From NCBI GenBank assembly GCA_964423405.1, contig CAYREY010000001.1:1-64000 (forward strand): a DNA stretch of 64,000 nt, in the 5' to 3' direction. The notes below the pieces were generated by a model. It did no database searches and was not told the DNA's origin. It worked only from the letters and a program-made list of their open reading frames with translations. The translations under genes and the position numbers were made by a program. How positions within the stretch are numbered: the stretch's first letter is position 1; the number at the start of each line of letters is the position of its first letter. Shown here in pieces: positions 45,035 through 54,154 of the stretch. The stretch is from Bog-950 sp964423405. Its GTDB lineage: Bacteria; Bacteroidota; Bacteroidia; Chitinophagales; LD1.

Positions 45035-45847
45035 GTGGCTCCCGTACAGGTAAAAAATTCGTATAACAGCATTGGCGAAATAGATGCTTCGCTGCATCCG
45101 GCTACGTTACAGTTAAATGTGGCGGTAACGCAGCAATCGTTGCGCTATTTTGTACTTACCACCAGCCACCGGCAGGTTATTTTTTATGGCGACTACACCC
45201 TGCACCATGTAGCTAACCCTGCCGAACTGGCAGAACGGATAGTGCAGATTTATAATAAAGACGAAGTGCTACAGTTAAACTACGGTACTGTACTGGTAGC
45301 CTTCGATGAAAAATACACCCTGTTGCCGGCCAAGTTTTCGTTTATGGTAGATAACAACCATTTAAACTGCACCTGCGGCGATACCCAACTGGTGTTCGAT
45401 TATGCCCAACCGGTATTGGATACAGTTAAGCAGTTGTTTCGCCAGGCAACAGTTACACACTTAAACACTACCTGTTTAAACACCCTGCCACAATACCTTA
45501 CCGAAAACAACGATAAACTGTTTGTTAACATAAGCACCGGCCACCTCGATGTTATCCGGTTTGATACAACCTGCAGCCTGCTGATAATGAACCGGTATAA
45601 TTACCAAACAGCCAGCGACCTTATATATTACGTACTACTGTGCTGCGATGAATTGAAAATAGACCGCGATGTAACCGAACTGGTATTGCTGGGCGAGGTA
45701 ACCACCGGCAGCCAGATATACGACCTGTGCTACCGGTATTTTAAAAACCTTAGTTTTATTAACGAACCGGCAGGCATACAGTTTGCCAAAGAGTTTGCTG
45801 TGTACCCGCGCCACCTGCATTTTAACCTTTATAATCTGAGTATATGA
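45035..45847 (+). CDS. DUF3822 family protein
   Basis: 270 residues from a GTG start (45035); no ATG lies suitably upstream in frame. The protein has the DUF3822 layout: a first half with HRQVIFYGDYTLHHV and VLVAFDEKYTLLPAKF, and a second half with KLFVNISTGHLDVIRFD and LLNRYNYQTASDLIYYVLLCCDEL. It looks like an actin/RNase-H-like duplicated fold, which is inference. The family is regularly found before rsmD in Bacteroidota, and here its stop overlaps the rsmD ATG by four bases. Confidence 0.8.
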   Translation: MAPVQVKNSYNSIGEIDASLHPATLQLNVAVTQQSLRYFVLTTSHRQVIFYGDYTLHHVANPAELAERIVQIYNKDEVLQLNYGTVLVAFDEKYTLLPAKFSFMVDNNHLNCTCGDTQLVFDYAQPVLDTVKQLFRQATVTHLNTTCLNTLPQYLTENNDKLFVNISTGHLDVIRFDTTCSLLIMNRYNYQTASDLIYYVLLCCDELKIDRDVTELVLLGEVTTGSQIYDLCYRYFKNLSFINEPAGIQFAKEFAVYPRHLHFNLYNLSI

Positions 45848-46392
45848 GAGTGATTGGAGGAAGGCTGAAAAGCATCCGTTTTGAACCGCCTAAAAATATA
45901 CCTACCAGGCCCACTACCGATTTTGCCAAAGAGGGGTTGTTTAATGTGCTGAACAACTATTTTGATTTTGAAAGCATAAAAATGCTCGACCTGTTTGGTG
46001 GTACCGGTAGCATCAGCTACGAGTTTCACTCAAGGGGCTGCACCGATATTACTACGGTAGAGATTTTTCCCAAGTGCGCCGACTTTATTAAACAGACCGC
46101 ACAAAAACACAACATGACCGGACTGAAGGTACTGAAAATGGATGTGTTTAAATTTATTGAAACTGCTAACCAGAAATACGATGTGATATTTGCCGGCCCT
46201 CCATATCCCCTGCCTAACCTGAACACCATACCCGACCAGATATTTCAGTATGGTTTATTAGAAGGCGAAGGCTGGTTTATACTGGAGCATAACCCTAACC
46301 ATAATTTCGAGCAGCACAAGCACTTTTACCGCAGCCGTAATTACGGCACTACCATCTTTTCAATCTTCACAAATACGAAGAACGAAGTTTGA
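45844..46392 (+). CDS. rsmD: 16S rRNA (guanine966-N2)-methyltransferase
   Basis: 182 residues. N-terminal MRVIGGRLKSIRFEPPKNIPTRPTTDFAKEGLFN is the RsmD substrate-binding signature. SAM motif I is LDLFGGTGSISYEF. Motif IV reads FAGPPYPLP, where many RsmD proteins have DPPY or NPPF, so the first catalytic position is Gly here. It methylates G966 of 16S rRNA. The last seven codons (TNTKNEV) and the stop lie inside the left arm of an inverted repeat, so the native C-terminus has probably been replaced. Confidence 0.9.
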   Translation: MRVIGGRLKSIRFEPPKNIPTRPTTDFAKEGLFNVLNNYFDFESIKMLDLFGGTGSISYEFHSRGCTDITTVEIFPKCADFIKQTAQKHNMTGLKVLKMDVFKFIETANQKYDVIFAGPPYPLPNLNTIPDQIFQYGLLEGEGWFILEHNPNHNFEQHKHFYRSRNYGTTIFSIFTNTKNEV

Positions 46393-46884
46393 AATACGAA
46401 GTAGAATACATAAATAATTTTACCTATCTTACGGATAAATCACAAAAAAATGAGTAACAAACCGTACGATATGAAAATCAGGACAAAGCAATTTGCTATA
46501 GAGGTATTACAGTTTGCCGATACTTTACCCAATAAAAGATCGCTGAACGTAATTGTTGGTCAACTAGCACGTTCAGCCCCCTCAGTTGCTGCCAATTACA
46601 GGGCCTCACAAAGGGCAAAATCATCAAAAGACTTTATCAACAAACTTAAAATATGCGAAGAAGAGTGCGACGAGACTTTGTTCTGGTTAGATATAATGCG
46701 TGAAGGTAACTTCCATAATTCTGTTAAGTCGGTTGAATTGGCTAAAGAAGCCAACGAATTAGTAGCTATAATTGTATCGTCAATCAAAAAAGCACGCAAT
46801 AATTCTATAGAATAAAAGTTTTGATAAAATGCCCATAAACTTTGTATTTGGATTTACTTCGTATTTCAAACTTCTTATTTCGTA
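46374..46884. mobile_element. Inverted-repeat element carrying a four-helix-bundle (S23-type) gene
   Basis: Left arm 46374-46403 and right arm 46855-46884 are inverted copies matching at 27 of 30 bases, with a perfect 20-base core (46384-46403 / 46855-46874). The arms enclose a single gene (46450-46815). The left arm overlaps the rsmD stop codon and the right arm ends three bases before the coaD ATG. The layout equals that of intervening sequences in 23S rRNA of some bacteria, where complementary ends enclose an S23 ORF, but here it sits between two protein genes. Transposition is inferred; no transposase is present. Confidence 0.6.
46450..46815 (+). CDS. Four-helix-bundle protein (S23 / 23S rRNA intervening-sequence family)
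   Basis: 121 residues, normal for the family. Landmarks are IRTKQFAIEVLQFADTLP, IVGQLARSAPSVAANYRASQRAKSSKDFINKLKICEEECDETLFWLDIM, and a C-terminal helix ELVAIIVSSIKKA. Family proteins form pentameric bundles. They are encoded in rRNA intervening sequences, and related Avd proteins accompany diversity-generating retroelements. Their biochemical role is unclear, though nucleic-acid binding is suspected. It lies between inverted repeats and splits the rsmD-coaD pair. The AT-richer sequence and mixed codons suggest a foreign origin. Confidence 0.88.
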   Translation: MSNKPYDMKIRTKQFAIEVLQFADTLPNKRSLNVIVGQLARSAPSVAANYRASQRAKSSKDFINKLKICEEECDETLFWLDIMREGNFHNSVKSVELAKEANELVAIIVSSIKKARNNSIE

Positions 46885-46887
46885 CTT

Positions 46888-47097
46888 ATGAAAAAGATTG
46901 CTGTTTTTCCGGGTTCGTTCGACCCTATTACCATTGGCCATGNNNNNNNNNNNNNNNNNNNNNNNNNNNNNNNNNNNNNNNNNNNNNNNNNNNNNNNNNN
47001 NNNNNNNNNNNNNNNNNNNNNNNNNNNNNNNNNNNNNNNNNNATGAAAAAGATTGCTGTTTTTCCGGGTTCGTTCGACCCTATTACCATTGGCCATG
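46888..47097. repeat. 55-bp identical flanks of a scaffold gap (assembly overlap) at the coaD start
   Basis: 46888-46942 and 47043-47097 are identical and enclose 100 Ns. Both copies begin with the coaD ATG. The duplication is an unmerged contig overlap; the true sequence has one copy. Confidence 0.9.
46943..47042. other. Assembly gap (100 N)
   Basis: Fixed-length N run between two copies of the first 55 bases of coaD. Probably no sequence is missing. Confidence 0.97.
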
Positions 47098-47516
47098 CCG
47101 ATATAGTAAAGCGCGCACTGCCCCTGTTCGATGAAATTATAGTGGCTATCGGTAGTAACTCGCAAAAACAAAGCCTTTTTCCGCTGGAGCAACGCATACA
47201 TTGGATAAAACAGGTGTTTGCCGGCGAAAAGAAAATTAAGGTAGAGGCGTATGAAGGCCTTACCGTAAACTTTTGCGAAAAGAAAAAAGCCAACTACCTG
47301 CTGCGCGGCATACGCAGCGCTGCCGATTTTGAATATGAAAAAACCATAGCCCACCTTAACCACGATATGTTACCACAACTGGAAACTATCCTGATACTGT
47401 CTAAGCCCGAGCTATCGTCTATATCATCTACCATTGTGCGCGAAATAATACGTGGCAAAGGCAAGATAAATAAGTTTGTACCTAAAGAAATTGTAAAGGA
47501 TTTTAAGTATAAGTAA
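47043..47516 (+). CDS. coaD: Pantetheine-phosphate adenylyltransferase
   Basis: 157 residues. The nucleotidyltransferase motif GSFDPITIGHADIV (about 9-22) contains the T/HxGH site, and ISSTIVREIIRGKG is the second conserved site. LLRGIRSAADFEYE carries substrate-binding Arg residues. It transfers AMP to 4'-phosphopantetheine in coenzyme A synthesis. The gene is complete here. An artificial copy of its first 55 bases lies before the gap at 46888, and once merged the gene starts three bases after the right inverted repeat. Confidence 0.95.
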   Translation: MKKIAVFPGSFDPITIGHADIVKRALPLFDEIIVAIGSNSQKQSLFPLEQRIHWIKQVFAGEKKIKVEAYEGLTVNFCEKKKANYLLRGIRSAADFEYEKTIAHLNHDMLPQLETILILSKPELSSISSTIVREIIRGKGKINKFVPKEIVKDFKYK

Positions 47517-47518
47517 TC

Positions 47519-48352
47519 ATGCAGAAAATACTGGTAGTGGGAGTTGTATTATTGTGGTGCGTATCGGCCGGCGCACAAAAAATGGATTCGTTGGGTGTAT
47601 TAAACCAGCAAAGCATGGCTATACTACAAGCCGATATTGACTCACTTACATTTACCGAGCAGTCATCGGAAACACTCCGTTACCTGAAAGACGGTGCTGT
47701 AATAGTACGGTTAAAAACCAGCCCCAAAAGCGTAGAGGCTTACCGCAAAGCCGGCCGTAACGATATAGCCGATAAAATAGAAGACGGCAGAAAAAAGCAA
47801 AACATAAAACTGATAGATGCTTTTCTACGCAACTTCTTTTTTTGTAAAGTATACTTTATCTACTCATCCGATACAAAAGCTTTTTTGGAAGGTAACCGCA
47901 AAGTGTTTCTTAACGACACACTAGCCTATGATACCAGCATAACCCTGACAGGTAATAATTTTGTTTTTTGCGAATACGGCAGTGTAGATGCCTACTCTAA
48001 GTTTCAGGACTATAGCCACCCGGTTGCCGGCAATGTATCGGGCGTTAACCTTGATAAGATGGACGACAAGGCTATGGAACAACATTCCAGCGGCACATCT
48101 ACATCACCGGCCACCACCAGCGGGCTGGTACTGCTTGATAAAGAGTTGAAACAATTACAACGCCCGTTCCCTTATGTAGAGGGTGTTTACCTCGAAAACT
48201 TTGATGCTGCCGTACGTACCCTTAGCCGCGATATGGAAAGGGCTTATAACCGCCTGGTGGTAAAAAAGGATATGAAAGAAGAACTGAAAGCCGAGAAAAA
48301 GCGACTGAAAGCCGAACGTAAAAAACAGCCCCGCTACAATCCGTTTAAGTAA
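47519..48352 (+). CDS. Exported protein of unknown function between coaD and lipB
   Basis: 277 residues, signal peptide about 1-19 (MQKILVVGVVLLWCVSAGAQ). The middle (AVIVRLKTSPKSVEAYRKAGRNDIADKI ... VYFIYSSDTKAFLEGNRKVFLNDTL) is alpha/beta. A Ser/Thr-rich linker and a very basic tail (KAEKKRLKAERKKQPRYNPFK) close it. No family recognised. The start is two bases after the coaD stop, and the stop overlaps the lipB start (TAATG), so it belongs to the coaD-lipB operon. Periplasmic location is likely. Confidence 0.7.
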   Translation: MQKILVVGVVLLWCVSAGAQKMDSLGVLNQQSMAILQADIDSLTFTEQSSETLRYLKDGAVIVRLKTSPKSVEAYRKAGRNDIADKIEDGRKKQNIKLIDAFLRNFFFCKVYFIYSSDTKAFLEGNRKVFLNDTLAYDTSITLTGNNFVFCEYGSVDAYSKFQDYSHPVAGNVSGVNLDKMDDKAMEQHSSGTSTSPATTSGLVLLDKELKQLQRPFPYVEGVYLENFDAAVRTLSRDMERAYNRLVVKKDMKEELKAEKKRLKAERKKQPRYNPFK

Positions 48353-49050
48353 TGCAGCTACTACTTAAAGATACCGGACTAAAGCCATACCAGGAGGTGC
48401 TGGCCATGCAGGAGCAATGGTTTAACCAAAACATTGAAGCAAAGTTAGCCGGCCAACCCACTACTAACCACCTTATACTGTGCGAGCACAACCCGGTGTT
48501 TACACTGGGCAAAAGCGGTAAACGCGAAAACATATTGGTAAGCGATACTGAAATAGGTGCCGAGTTTTACCACATACAGCGCGGTGGCGATGTAACTTTT
48601 CATGGGCCCGGGCAGTTGGTAGCCTACCCTATACTAGACCTGGATAGCCTGAACATAGGCGTAAACCAGTACATACACCAATTGGAAGAAACAATTATAC
48701 AAACACTGCAACACTATAACATAACCGGCGAACGCATAGAGGGGGCTGCCGGTATATGGCTGAAAGCAAAACCTGTACCGGGTATGCCCGCCGCCTGGGC
48801 GCAGGAACGTAAAATAGCTGCCATAGGTGCCCGTGTTAGCCGCATGGTAACCATGCACGGCCTGGCCATTAACGTTAATACCGACCTTACCTGGTTTAGT
48901 AAAATAACTGCCTGCGGGCTCGATGGTAAAGGGACTACCTCTATTGAGAAAGAGTTGGGCGCAAAGGTAGAGATGGCCGCTTTTACCAGGGTATTTGCCG
49001 AATCTTTCAGCCGCGTATTTGGTATTAGCTATATTCAGCCTACCAATTAA
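48352..49050 (+). CDS. lipB: Lipoyl(octanoyl) transferase
   Basis: 232 residues. Motifs are EHNPVFTLGKSGKREN, QRGGDVTFHGPGQLVAYPILDL, the catalytic Lys K154 in RKIAAIGARVSRMVTMHGLAINV, and nucleophile C188 in ITACGLDGKGTTS. It moves octanoyl from acyl carrier protein to lipoate-dependent enzymes. A short insertion (AKPVPGMPAAWAQE) precedes K154. The start overlaps the previous stop, implying coupling. Confidence 0.95.
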   Translation: MQLLLKDTGLKPYQEVLAMQEQWFNQNIEAKLAGQPTTNHLILCEHNPVFTLGKSGKRENILVSDTEIGAEFYHIQRGGDVTFHGPGQLVAYPILDLDSLNIGVNQYIHQLEETIIQTLQHYNITGERIEGAAGIWLKAKPVPGMPAAWAQERKIAAIGARVSRMVTMHGLAINVNTDLTWFSKITACGLDGKGTTSIEKELGAKVEMAAFTRVFAESFSRVFGISYIQPTN

Positions 49051-49096
49051 ATAAACGTACAAGTAGCAATTTTACACCCGTTGCTAAAAAAAGAGT

Positions 49097-50374
49097 ATGC
49101 CTCAGCAATCAGCACAGGATCGTTTACATACCCGCCTGAAAAATTTTACAGGTTCTAAAACATTTAAATACCTGCTACTGCTGTTGATTATACCTATGCT
49201 GATAGCATATCTGCTGTGGGAGATATTTTGGTATAGCCAGGTAAACCTGCTGTGCGTAAAATGGCATACGCACCTGGCGTTTCCGGTATATCTGTTTTTT
49301 ATTGGCAATTTAATTATCTGGGTTATAGGCAAACGTACATTCCCCACCGCAATTCCCGGCCTTATAACGGCGTATTCATCACTTATCTTCACACTCTTTA
49401 TTATTGAGGTAGTGCTAATGGTTTCAGGCAGATACAAAACAACGCTCGAAAAACAGTTAGGATACTATTACTCGCAATACCACACACTAAAAGGCAAAAG
49501 ATACCATGTATGGGCAACTAACCCTCACTACATTGAAAAAACAGAATTTGTTTACTGGCGACCTACCAATAACGAAGGATTACCCGATTCCAACTGGACA
49601 ACTACCAGTGCACACGGCACTAAGCGCATTATGGCCATAGGCGATTCGTTTACCGAGGGCGATGGTGCACCGTACGATTCTACATATCCTGTATTTCTTA
49701 AACAAAACCTGCTAAAACTGGGCGATAGTATTTACATGATGAATGCAGGAGTTTGTGGCAGCGACCCGTTTTACAATTACATTCATTTAAAAGAAAAATT
49801 ACTATCATATCAACCCGACATTATCATCCAAACACTTTCTAGTTCCGATATAGAATGCGACTTTATGACCCGGGGCGGGCTGGAACGATTTAATAGCCCG
49901 TCTGTATCGTATCGCACAACGCCCATAACAGAGCCCCTTTATGCAATCAGCTACATAAGTCGGATATTCTACCATGCAGCCGGGTATAACGAGCTTTTTT
50001 TAAAGCCCGACGCAATAGATAAAATGCGGCCGGAAATTGATAGTAGTTTTATAGCGCTATTCAACGGGTATAAAAACCTGTGCAGGCAAAAAGGTATAAA
50101 ACTGGTAGTGGTGTTGCGCCCCGATATAAATGAGATAGCTGAAAACGCTTATTCATACGACCTTACAAACATAGTAACCACCTTAAAAACAGATACGGAC
50201 ATTACTGTTATAGATTTGCTGGGCCGTTACAAAAACTACATACAGGCCACTAATACCACGCCCGGCAATTATTACTGGCAATTAGATAAACACCACAACG
50301 CCAACGGCTACCAGATGCTGGCTAATGTAATTACACCCGATATACACGCCCTGGTTACAGATACCATACCTTAA
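49097..50374 (+). CDS. Membrane-anchored SGNH/GDSL-type hydrolase
   Basis: 425 residues. Three hydrophobic helices (about 24-45, 58-76 and 80-112) precede an SGNH domain. The nucleophile block is MAIGDSFTEGDGAPYDSTYP, block II is GVCGSDPFYNY, and the DxxH-type end is QLDKHHNANGYQM. It may act as an esterase or acetyltransferase on surface glycans, which is inference. Sequence is AT-richer with more varied codons than its neighbours. It stands between lipB (46 bases) and dnaE (169 bases). Confidence 0.8.
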   Translation: MPQQSAQDRLHTRLKNFTGSKTFKYLLLLLIIPMLIAYLLWEIFWYSQVNLLCVKWHTHLAFPVYLFFIGNLIIWVIGKRTFPTAIPGLITAYSSLIFTLFIIEVVLMVSGRYKTTLEKQLGYYYSQYHTLKGKRYHVWATNPHYIEKTEFVYWRPTNNEGLPDSNWTTTSAHGTKRIMAIGDSFTEGDGAPYDSTYPVFLKQNLLKLGDSIYMMNAGVCGSDPFYNYIHLKEKLLSYQPDIIIQTLSSSDIECDFMTRGGLERFNSPSVSYRTTPITEPLYAISYISRIFYHAAGYNELFLKPDAIDKMRPEIDSSFIALFNGYKNLCRQKGIKLVVVLRPDINEIAENAYSYDLTNIVTTLKTDTDITVIDLLGRYKNYIQATNTTPGNYYWQLDKHHNANGYQMLANVITPDIHALVTDTIP

Positions 50375-50543
50375 CAGCCACACTATAGTGCCCGTTTCCG
50401 GCAATATTCTTTTCAACAACCTGTGTTAAATACACCAATAACTTTTGGGTATAGCGTGCGGTAAATACCCCGCCATATTCCGAACTTAGCTGCCTCTGAT
50501 TTTTATTGAAATTTGATAATTGTAAATTGGTAATTCTGTTGCT

Positions 50544-53500
50544 ATGCCCGAGTTTATTCACCTCCACTCCCATACCCAATATTCGCTGTTAGACGGTGCC
50601 GCCAGCATTTCGGGTATGTATAAAAAAGCCGCTAAAGACGGCATGAAAGCCCTTACCATTACCGACCACGGTAATATGTTTGGCGTGTTCGATTTTGTAG
50701 CCGAGGCCAACAAACACAAACTGGCCGATGGCTCGCCTATCAAACCCATTGTAGGTTGCGAGTTTTATTTGGTAGAAGACCGCTTTGTACAAAGCTTTAG
50801 TAAAGATAAACGCGATAAAAGGTTCCACCAGTTATTGATAGCCAAAAACGCCAACGGCTACAAAAACCTTAGCAAAATGTGCTCGCTTGGTTTTATAGAG
50901 GGGCTGTATGGCAAGTACCCGCGTATAGATAAAACACTGATAGAAAAATACCACCACGACCTGATAGCCACCACCTGCTGTATAGGTGCCGAGGTGCCAC
51001 AAGCCATTTTGAAAAAAGGCGAAGACGAAGCCCGTAAAGTATTTGAATGGTGGCTCAATATTTTTGGCGAAGATTACTACATCGAAATTCAACGCCACGG
51101 CATGGCCGAGCAGGATAAGATTAACGAAGTGCTGCTACGCTGGAGTAAAGAATATAACGTTAAGGTTATTGCCACCAACGATTCGCACTACATCGATCAG
51201 GACGACAGCAACGCGCACGACATTCTGCTGTGTATTAACACCGGCGAAAAACAAAGCACCCCTACCAACAAAGAGTTCAGCGAAGATGAAAACGCCATGA
51301 AAGGCAAACGCTTTGCGTTCTTCAACGATCAGTTCTATTTTAAAACGCAGGCAGAGATGAGCAATCTGTTTAAAGATGTTCCTCATGCAGTAGAAAACAC
51401 TATGGATGTTTTCCATAAAGTAGAGCACCTGAACCTGAAGAAAGACATACTGCTCCCCAACTTCCCTATACCAAAAGAGTTTCAGATACATGCCGACGAT
51501 GTACTGAACCAGTGGGAGTACCTGAAACACTTAACCTTTGAGGGGGCCCGCCAGCGTTACAAAGAAATTACGGCCGATATAGAGGAACGCCTCAACTTCG
51601 AGCTGCATACTATTAAAACCATGGGCTTTCCGGGTTACTTCCTTATCGTAGCCGATTTCATTAAAGCAGGCCGCGATATGGGCGTACTGATAGGCCCCGG
51701 CCGTGGTAGTGCGGCCGGTAGCGCTGTGGCATACTGTATAGGTATTACCAATATAGACCCTATTGCCTACAACCTGCTGTTCGAAAGGTTCCTGAACCCC
51801 GACCGGAAGAGCTTACCCGATATTGATACCGACTTTGACGATATAGGCCGCCAGAAGGTAATAGACTATGTGGTGAAAAAATACGGCCGTAACCAGGTGG
51901 CGCAAATTGTAACCTACAGCACCATGGCTGCTAAGGTTAGTATTAAAGACGTTGCCCGTGTACTCGATTTACCGTTGAGCGAATCAATAGCGCTTACCAA
52001 ACTGGTAACCGACCGCCCCGGTGCCGACCTGGGTAGGCTACTGCACGCACCGCTGGATGGTAAGGACAGCCTGAAAGAGAAAGAAGGCTATAGTGCTGAG
52101 GAAATTGCCGATGCTCAAAAGCTACGCGACATATACAACAGCGATACGCTGGAAGGTAAAGTACTTCACGAGGCCGAAAAGCTGGAAGGTGGTATGCGCG
52201 GTACCGGTGTACACGCCGCGGGTATAATTATTGCGCCTAAAGACTTAACCGAAGTAGTACCGGTGGCTACGGCCAAAGATAGCGACCTGTTTGTAACGCA
52301 GTACGAAGGCAAGGTAATTGAAGATGCCGGTGTTATTAAAATGGACTTTCTGGGCCTTAAAACCCTGACCATTATACGCGATGCGCTGGCGCTGATAAAA
52401 CAGAACCACGGTATTGATATTGAAATAGACAACATACCGCTGGATGACCCTAAAACATTTGAGCTGTACCAACGCGCCGAAACCAACGGTACGTTCCAGT
52501 TCGAGTCGGCCGGTATGCAAAAGTACCTGCGCGAGCTAAAGCCCGATAAGTTTGCCGACCTGATAGCCATGAACGCCCTGTACCGTCCGGGCCCGCTGGC
52601 TTACATACCCGACTACATTTTGCGTAAGCACGGCAAACAGCAGATAGTGTATGATGTGCCTGAAATGGAAGAATACTTGCACGAAACATACGGTATTACC
52701 GTGTATCAGGAACAGGTGATGCTCCTTTCGCAAAAGCTGGCAGGCTTTACCAAAGGCGATGCCGATGTACTGCGTAAGGCCATGGGTAAAAAGGATAAGA
52801 AGACGCTCGACAAGATGAAGAGCAAGTTTATGGAGGGCGCGCAGGCCAAAGGCTTAGATGGCAAAAAGCTGGATAAGATATGGACCGACTGGGAGGCCTT
52901 TGCGCAATACGCCTTCAACAAATCGCACAGTACCTGCTATGCGTTTGTGGCGTTCCAAACGGCCTACCTCAAAGCCAACTACCCGGCCGAGTATATGAGC
53001 GCCCTGCTTACCAACAACCAGGGGAACATAGAGAAGATTACATTTTTTATGGAGGAGTGCCGCCGTATGGGCATAACCGTAAAAGGCCCCGATGTAAACG
53101 AAAGCGATGTAATGTTTACCGTAAACAAAAACGGCGAAATACGTTACGCTATGGCTGCCGTTAAAGGCGTGGGCGAAGGGGCTGTAGAATCGATAGTAAC
53201 CGAGCGCAAAGCCAACGGCACGTACAAAAGCATATACGACCTTACCAAACGCGTTAACCTGCGGGCGGTAAACAAAAAAGCCTTAGAGGCGCTGGGCTAT
53301 GCCGGCGCGTTCGATTGCTTTAACAACTACCACCGCGCACAATACTTTTTGCCCGATAAGAAAGACGGCATGAACCTGATAGAAAAAGCCGTGCGCTATG
53401 GGGCAAACGTGCAGGGCTCGGCCGGCAGCCAGCAAAACTCGCTGTTTGGCGAAATGCAGGGCGGGGTTGACTTAACCGAGCCAACATCGTTTGGCAGCGA

Positions 53501-54146
53501 AGAGTGGAGCCTGCTGGAGAAACTGAAAAAAGAAAAAGAGGTAACCGGTATCTACATCAGCGGCCACCCGCTGGATGATTACCGGCTGGAGATAAAAACC
53601 TTTACCACCGGCACACTGGCCGATATTGACAAGGTAAAAAACCGCGAAATGAAAGTAGCCGGTATAGTAACCACTACCGAAACCAAATTCAGTAAAAACG
53701 GTAACCCGTACTGCCGCTTTAGTATAGAAGATTTTACCAGCAACTACAGCTTTGCCCTGTTTGGTAAAGATTACCTGCAGTTTAAAACCTTTGTAGAAAC
53801 GCCCAACGCCATGCTGCACATTACCGGGCGTTACCAATCGCGGTGGAACAGCGAAACCGAGTTTGAGTTTAAGATTTCGAAGATAGACCTGCTATCGGAA
53901 GTGCGCACGCGCCTTACCAAATCGCTAACGCTGGAAGTACCATGTTTAGTGCTGGATGAAAAGCTGATTGAGGATATAGATACGGCAGTATCTAAATACC
54001 CCGGCAAAACCAAGCTGCGCCTTAAACTGATAGATGAAGAAGAAAGCATAGTAGTAAGCGTAAACGCCACCCAACGCAACATAGACCTTAACAACGACCT
54101 GCTGAAAGAGCTGGACCAGTTGAGGATATCGTATGTGTTGAATTAA
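50544..54146 (+). CDS. dnaE: DNA polymerase III subunit alpha
   Basis: 1200 residues, full length for the DnaE1 class. The PHP domain begins FIHLHSHTQYSLLDGAAS. The polymerase core shows GPGRGSAAGSAVAYCIGIT, the catalytic Asp pair in LPDIDTDFDD, RGTGVHAAGIII and AYAFNKSHSTCYAFVAF. An OB-fold region follows near the end (VAGIVTTTETKFSKNGNPYCRFSIED). Catalytic subunit of the replicative polymerase. A palindromic terminator-like repeat follows. Confidence 0.97.
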   Translation: MPEFIHLHSHTQYSLLDGAASISGMYKKAAKDGMKALTITDHGNMFGVFDFVAEANKHKLADGSPIKPIVGCEFYLVEDRFVQSFSKDKRDKRFHQLLIAKNANGYKNLSKMCSLGFIEGLYGKYPRIDKTLIEKYHHDLIATTCCIGAEVPQAILKKGEDEARKVFEWWLNIFGEDYYIEIQRHGMAEQDKINEVLLRWSKEYNVKVIATNDSHYIDQDDSNAHDILLCINTGEKQSTPTNKEFSEDENAMKGKRFAFFNDQFYFKTQAEMSNLFKDVPHAVENTMDVFHKVEHLNLKKDILLPNFPIPKEFQIHADDVLNQWEYLKHLTFEGARQRYKEITADIEERLNFELHTIKTMGFPGYFLIVADFIKAGRDMGVLIGPGRGSAAGSAVAYCIGITNIDPIAYNLLFERFLNPDRKSLPDIDTDFDDIGRQKVIDYVVKKYGRNQVAQIVTYSTMAAKVSIKDVARVLDLPLSESIALTKLVTDRPGADLGRLLHAPLDGKDSLKEKEGYSAEEIADAQKLRDIYNSDTLEGKVLHEAEKLEGGMRGTGVHAAGIIIAPKDLTEVVPVATAKDSDLFVTQYEGKVIEDAGVIKMDFLGLKTLTIIRDALALIKQNHGIDIEIDNIPLDDPKTFELYQRAETNGTFQFESAGMQKYLRELKPDKFADLIAMNALYRPGPLAYIPDYILRKHGKQQIVYDVPEMEEYLHETYGITVYQEQVMLLSQKLAGFTKGDADVLRKAMGKKDKKTLDKMKSKFMEGAQAKGLDGKKLDKIWTDWEAFAQYAFNKSHSTCYAFVAFQTAYLKANYPAEYMSALLTNNQGNIEKITFFMEECRRMGITVKGPDVNESDVMFTVNKNGEIRYAMAAVKGVGEGAVESIVTERKANGTYKSIYDLTKRVNLRAVNKKALEALGYAGAFDCFNNYHRAQYFLPDKKDGMNLIEKAVRYGANVQGSAGSQQNSLFGEMQGGVDLTEPTSFGSEEWSLLEKLKKEKEVTGIYISGHPLDDYRLEIKTFTTGTLADIDKVKNREMKVAGIVTTTETKFSKNGNPYCRFSIEDFTSNYSFALFGKDYLQFKTFVETPNAMLHITGRYQSRWNSETEFEFKISKIDLLSEVRTRLTKSLTLEVPCLVLDEKLIEDIDTAVSKYPGKTKLRLKLIDEEESIVVSVNATQRNIDLNNDLLKELDQLRISYVLN

Positions 54147-54154
54147 GGAAGTTT

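Noticed and set aside
46842..47042. Apparent N-terminal extension of coaD through the N run
   Set aside because: It is created by Ns and the duplicated 55-bp overlap; the real ATG is the one aligned with known CoaD starts.
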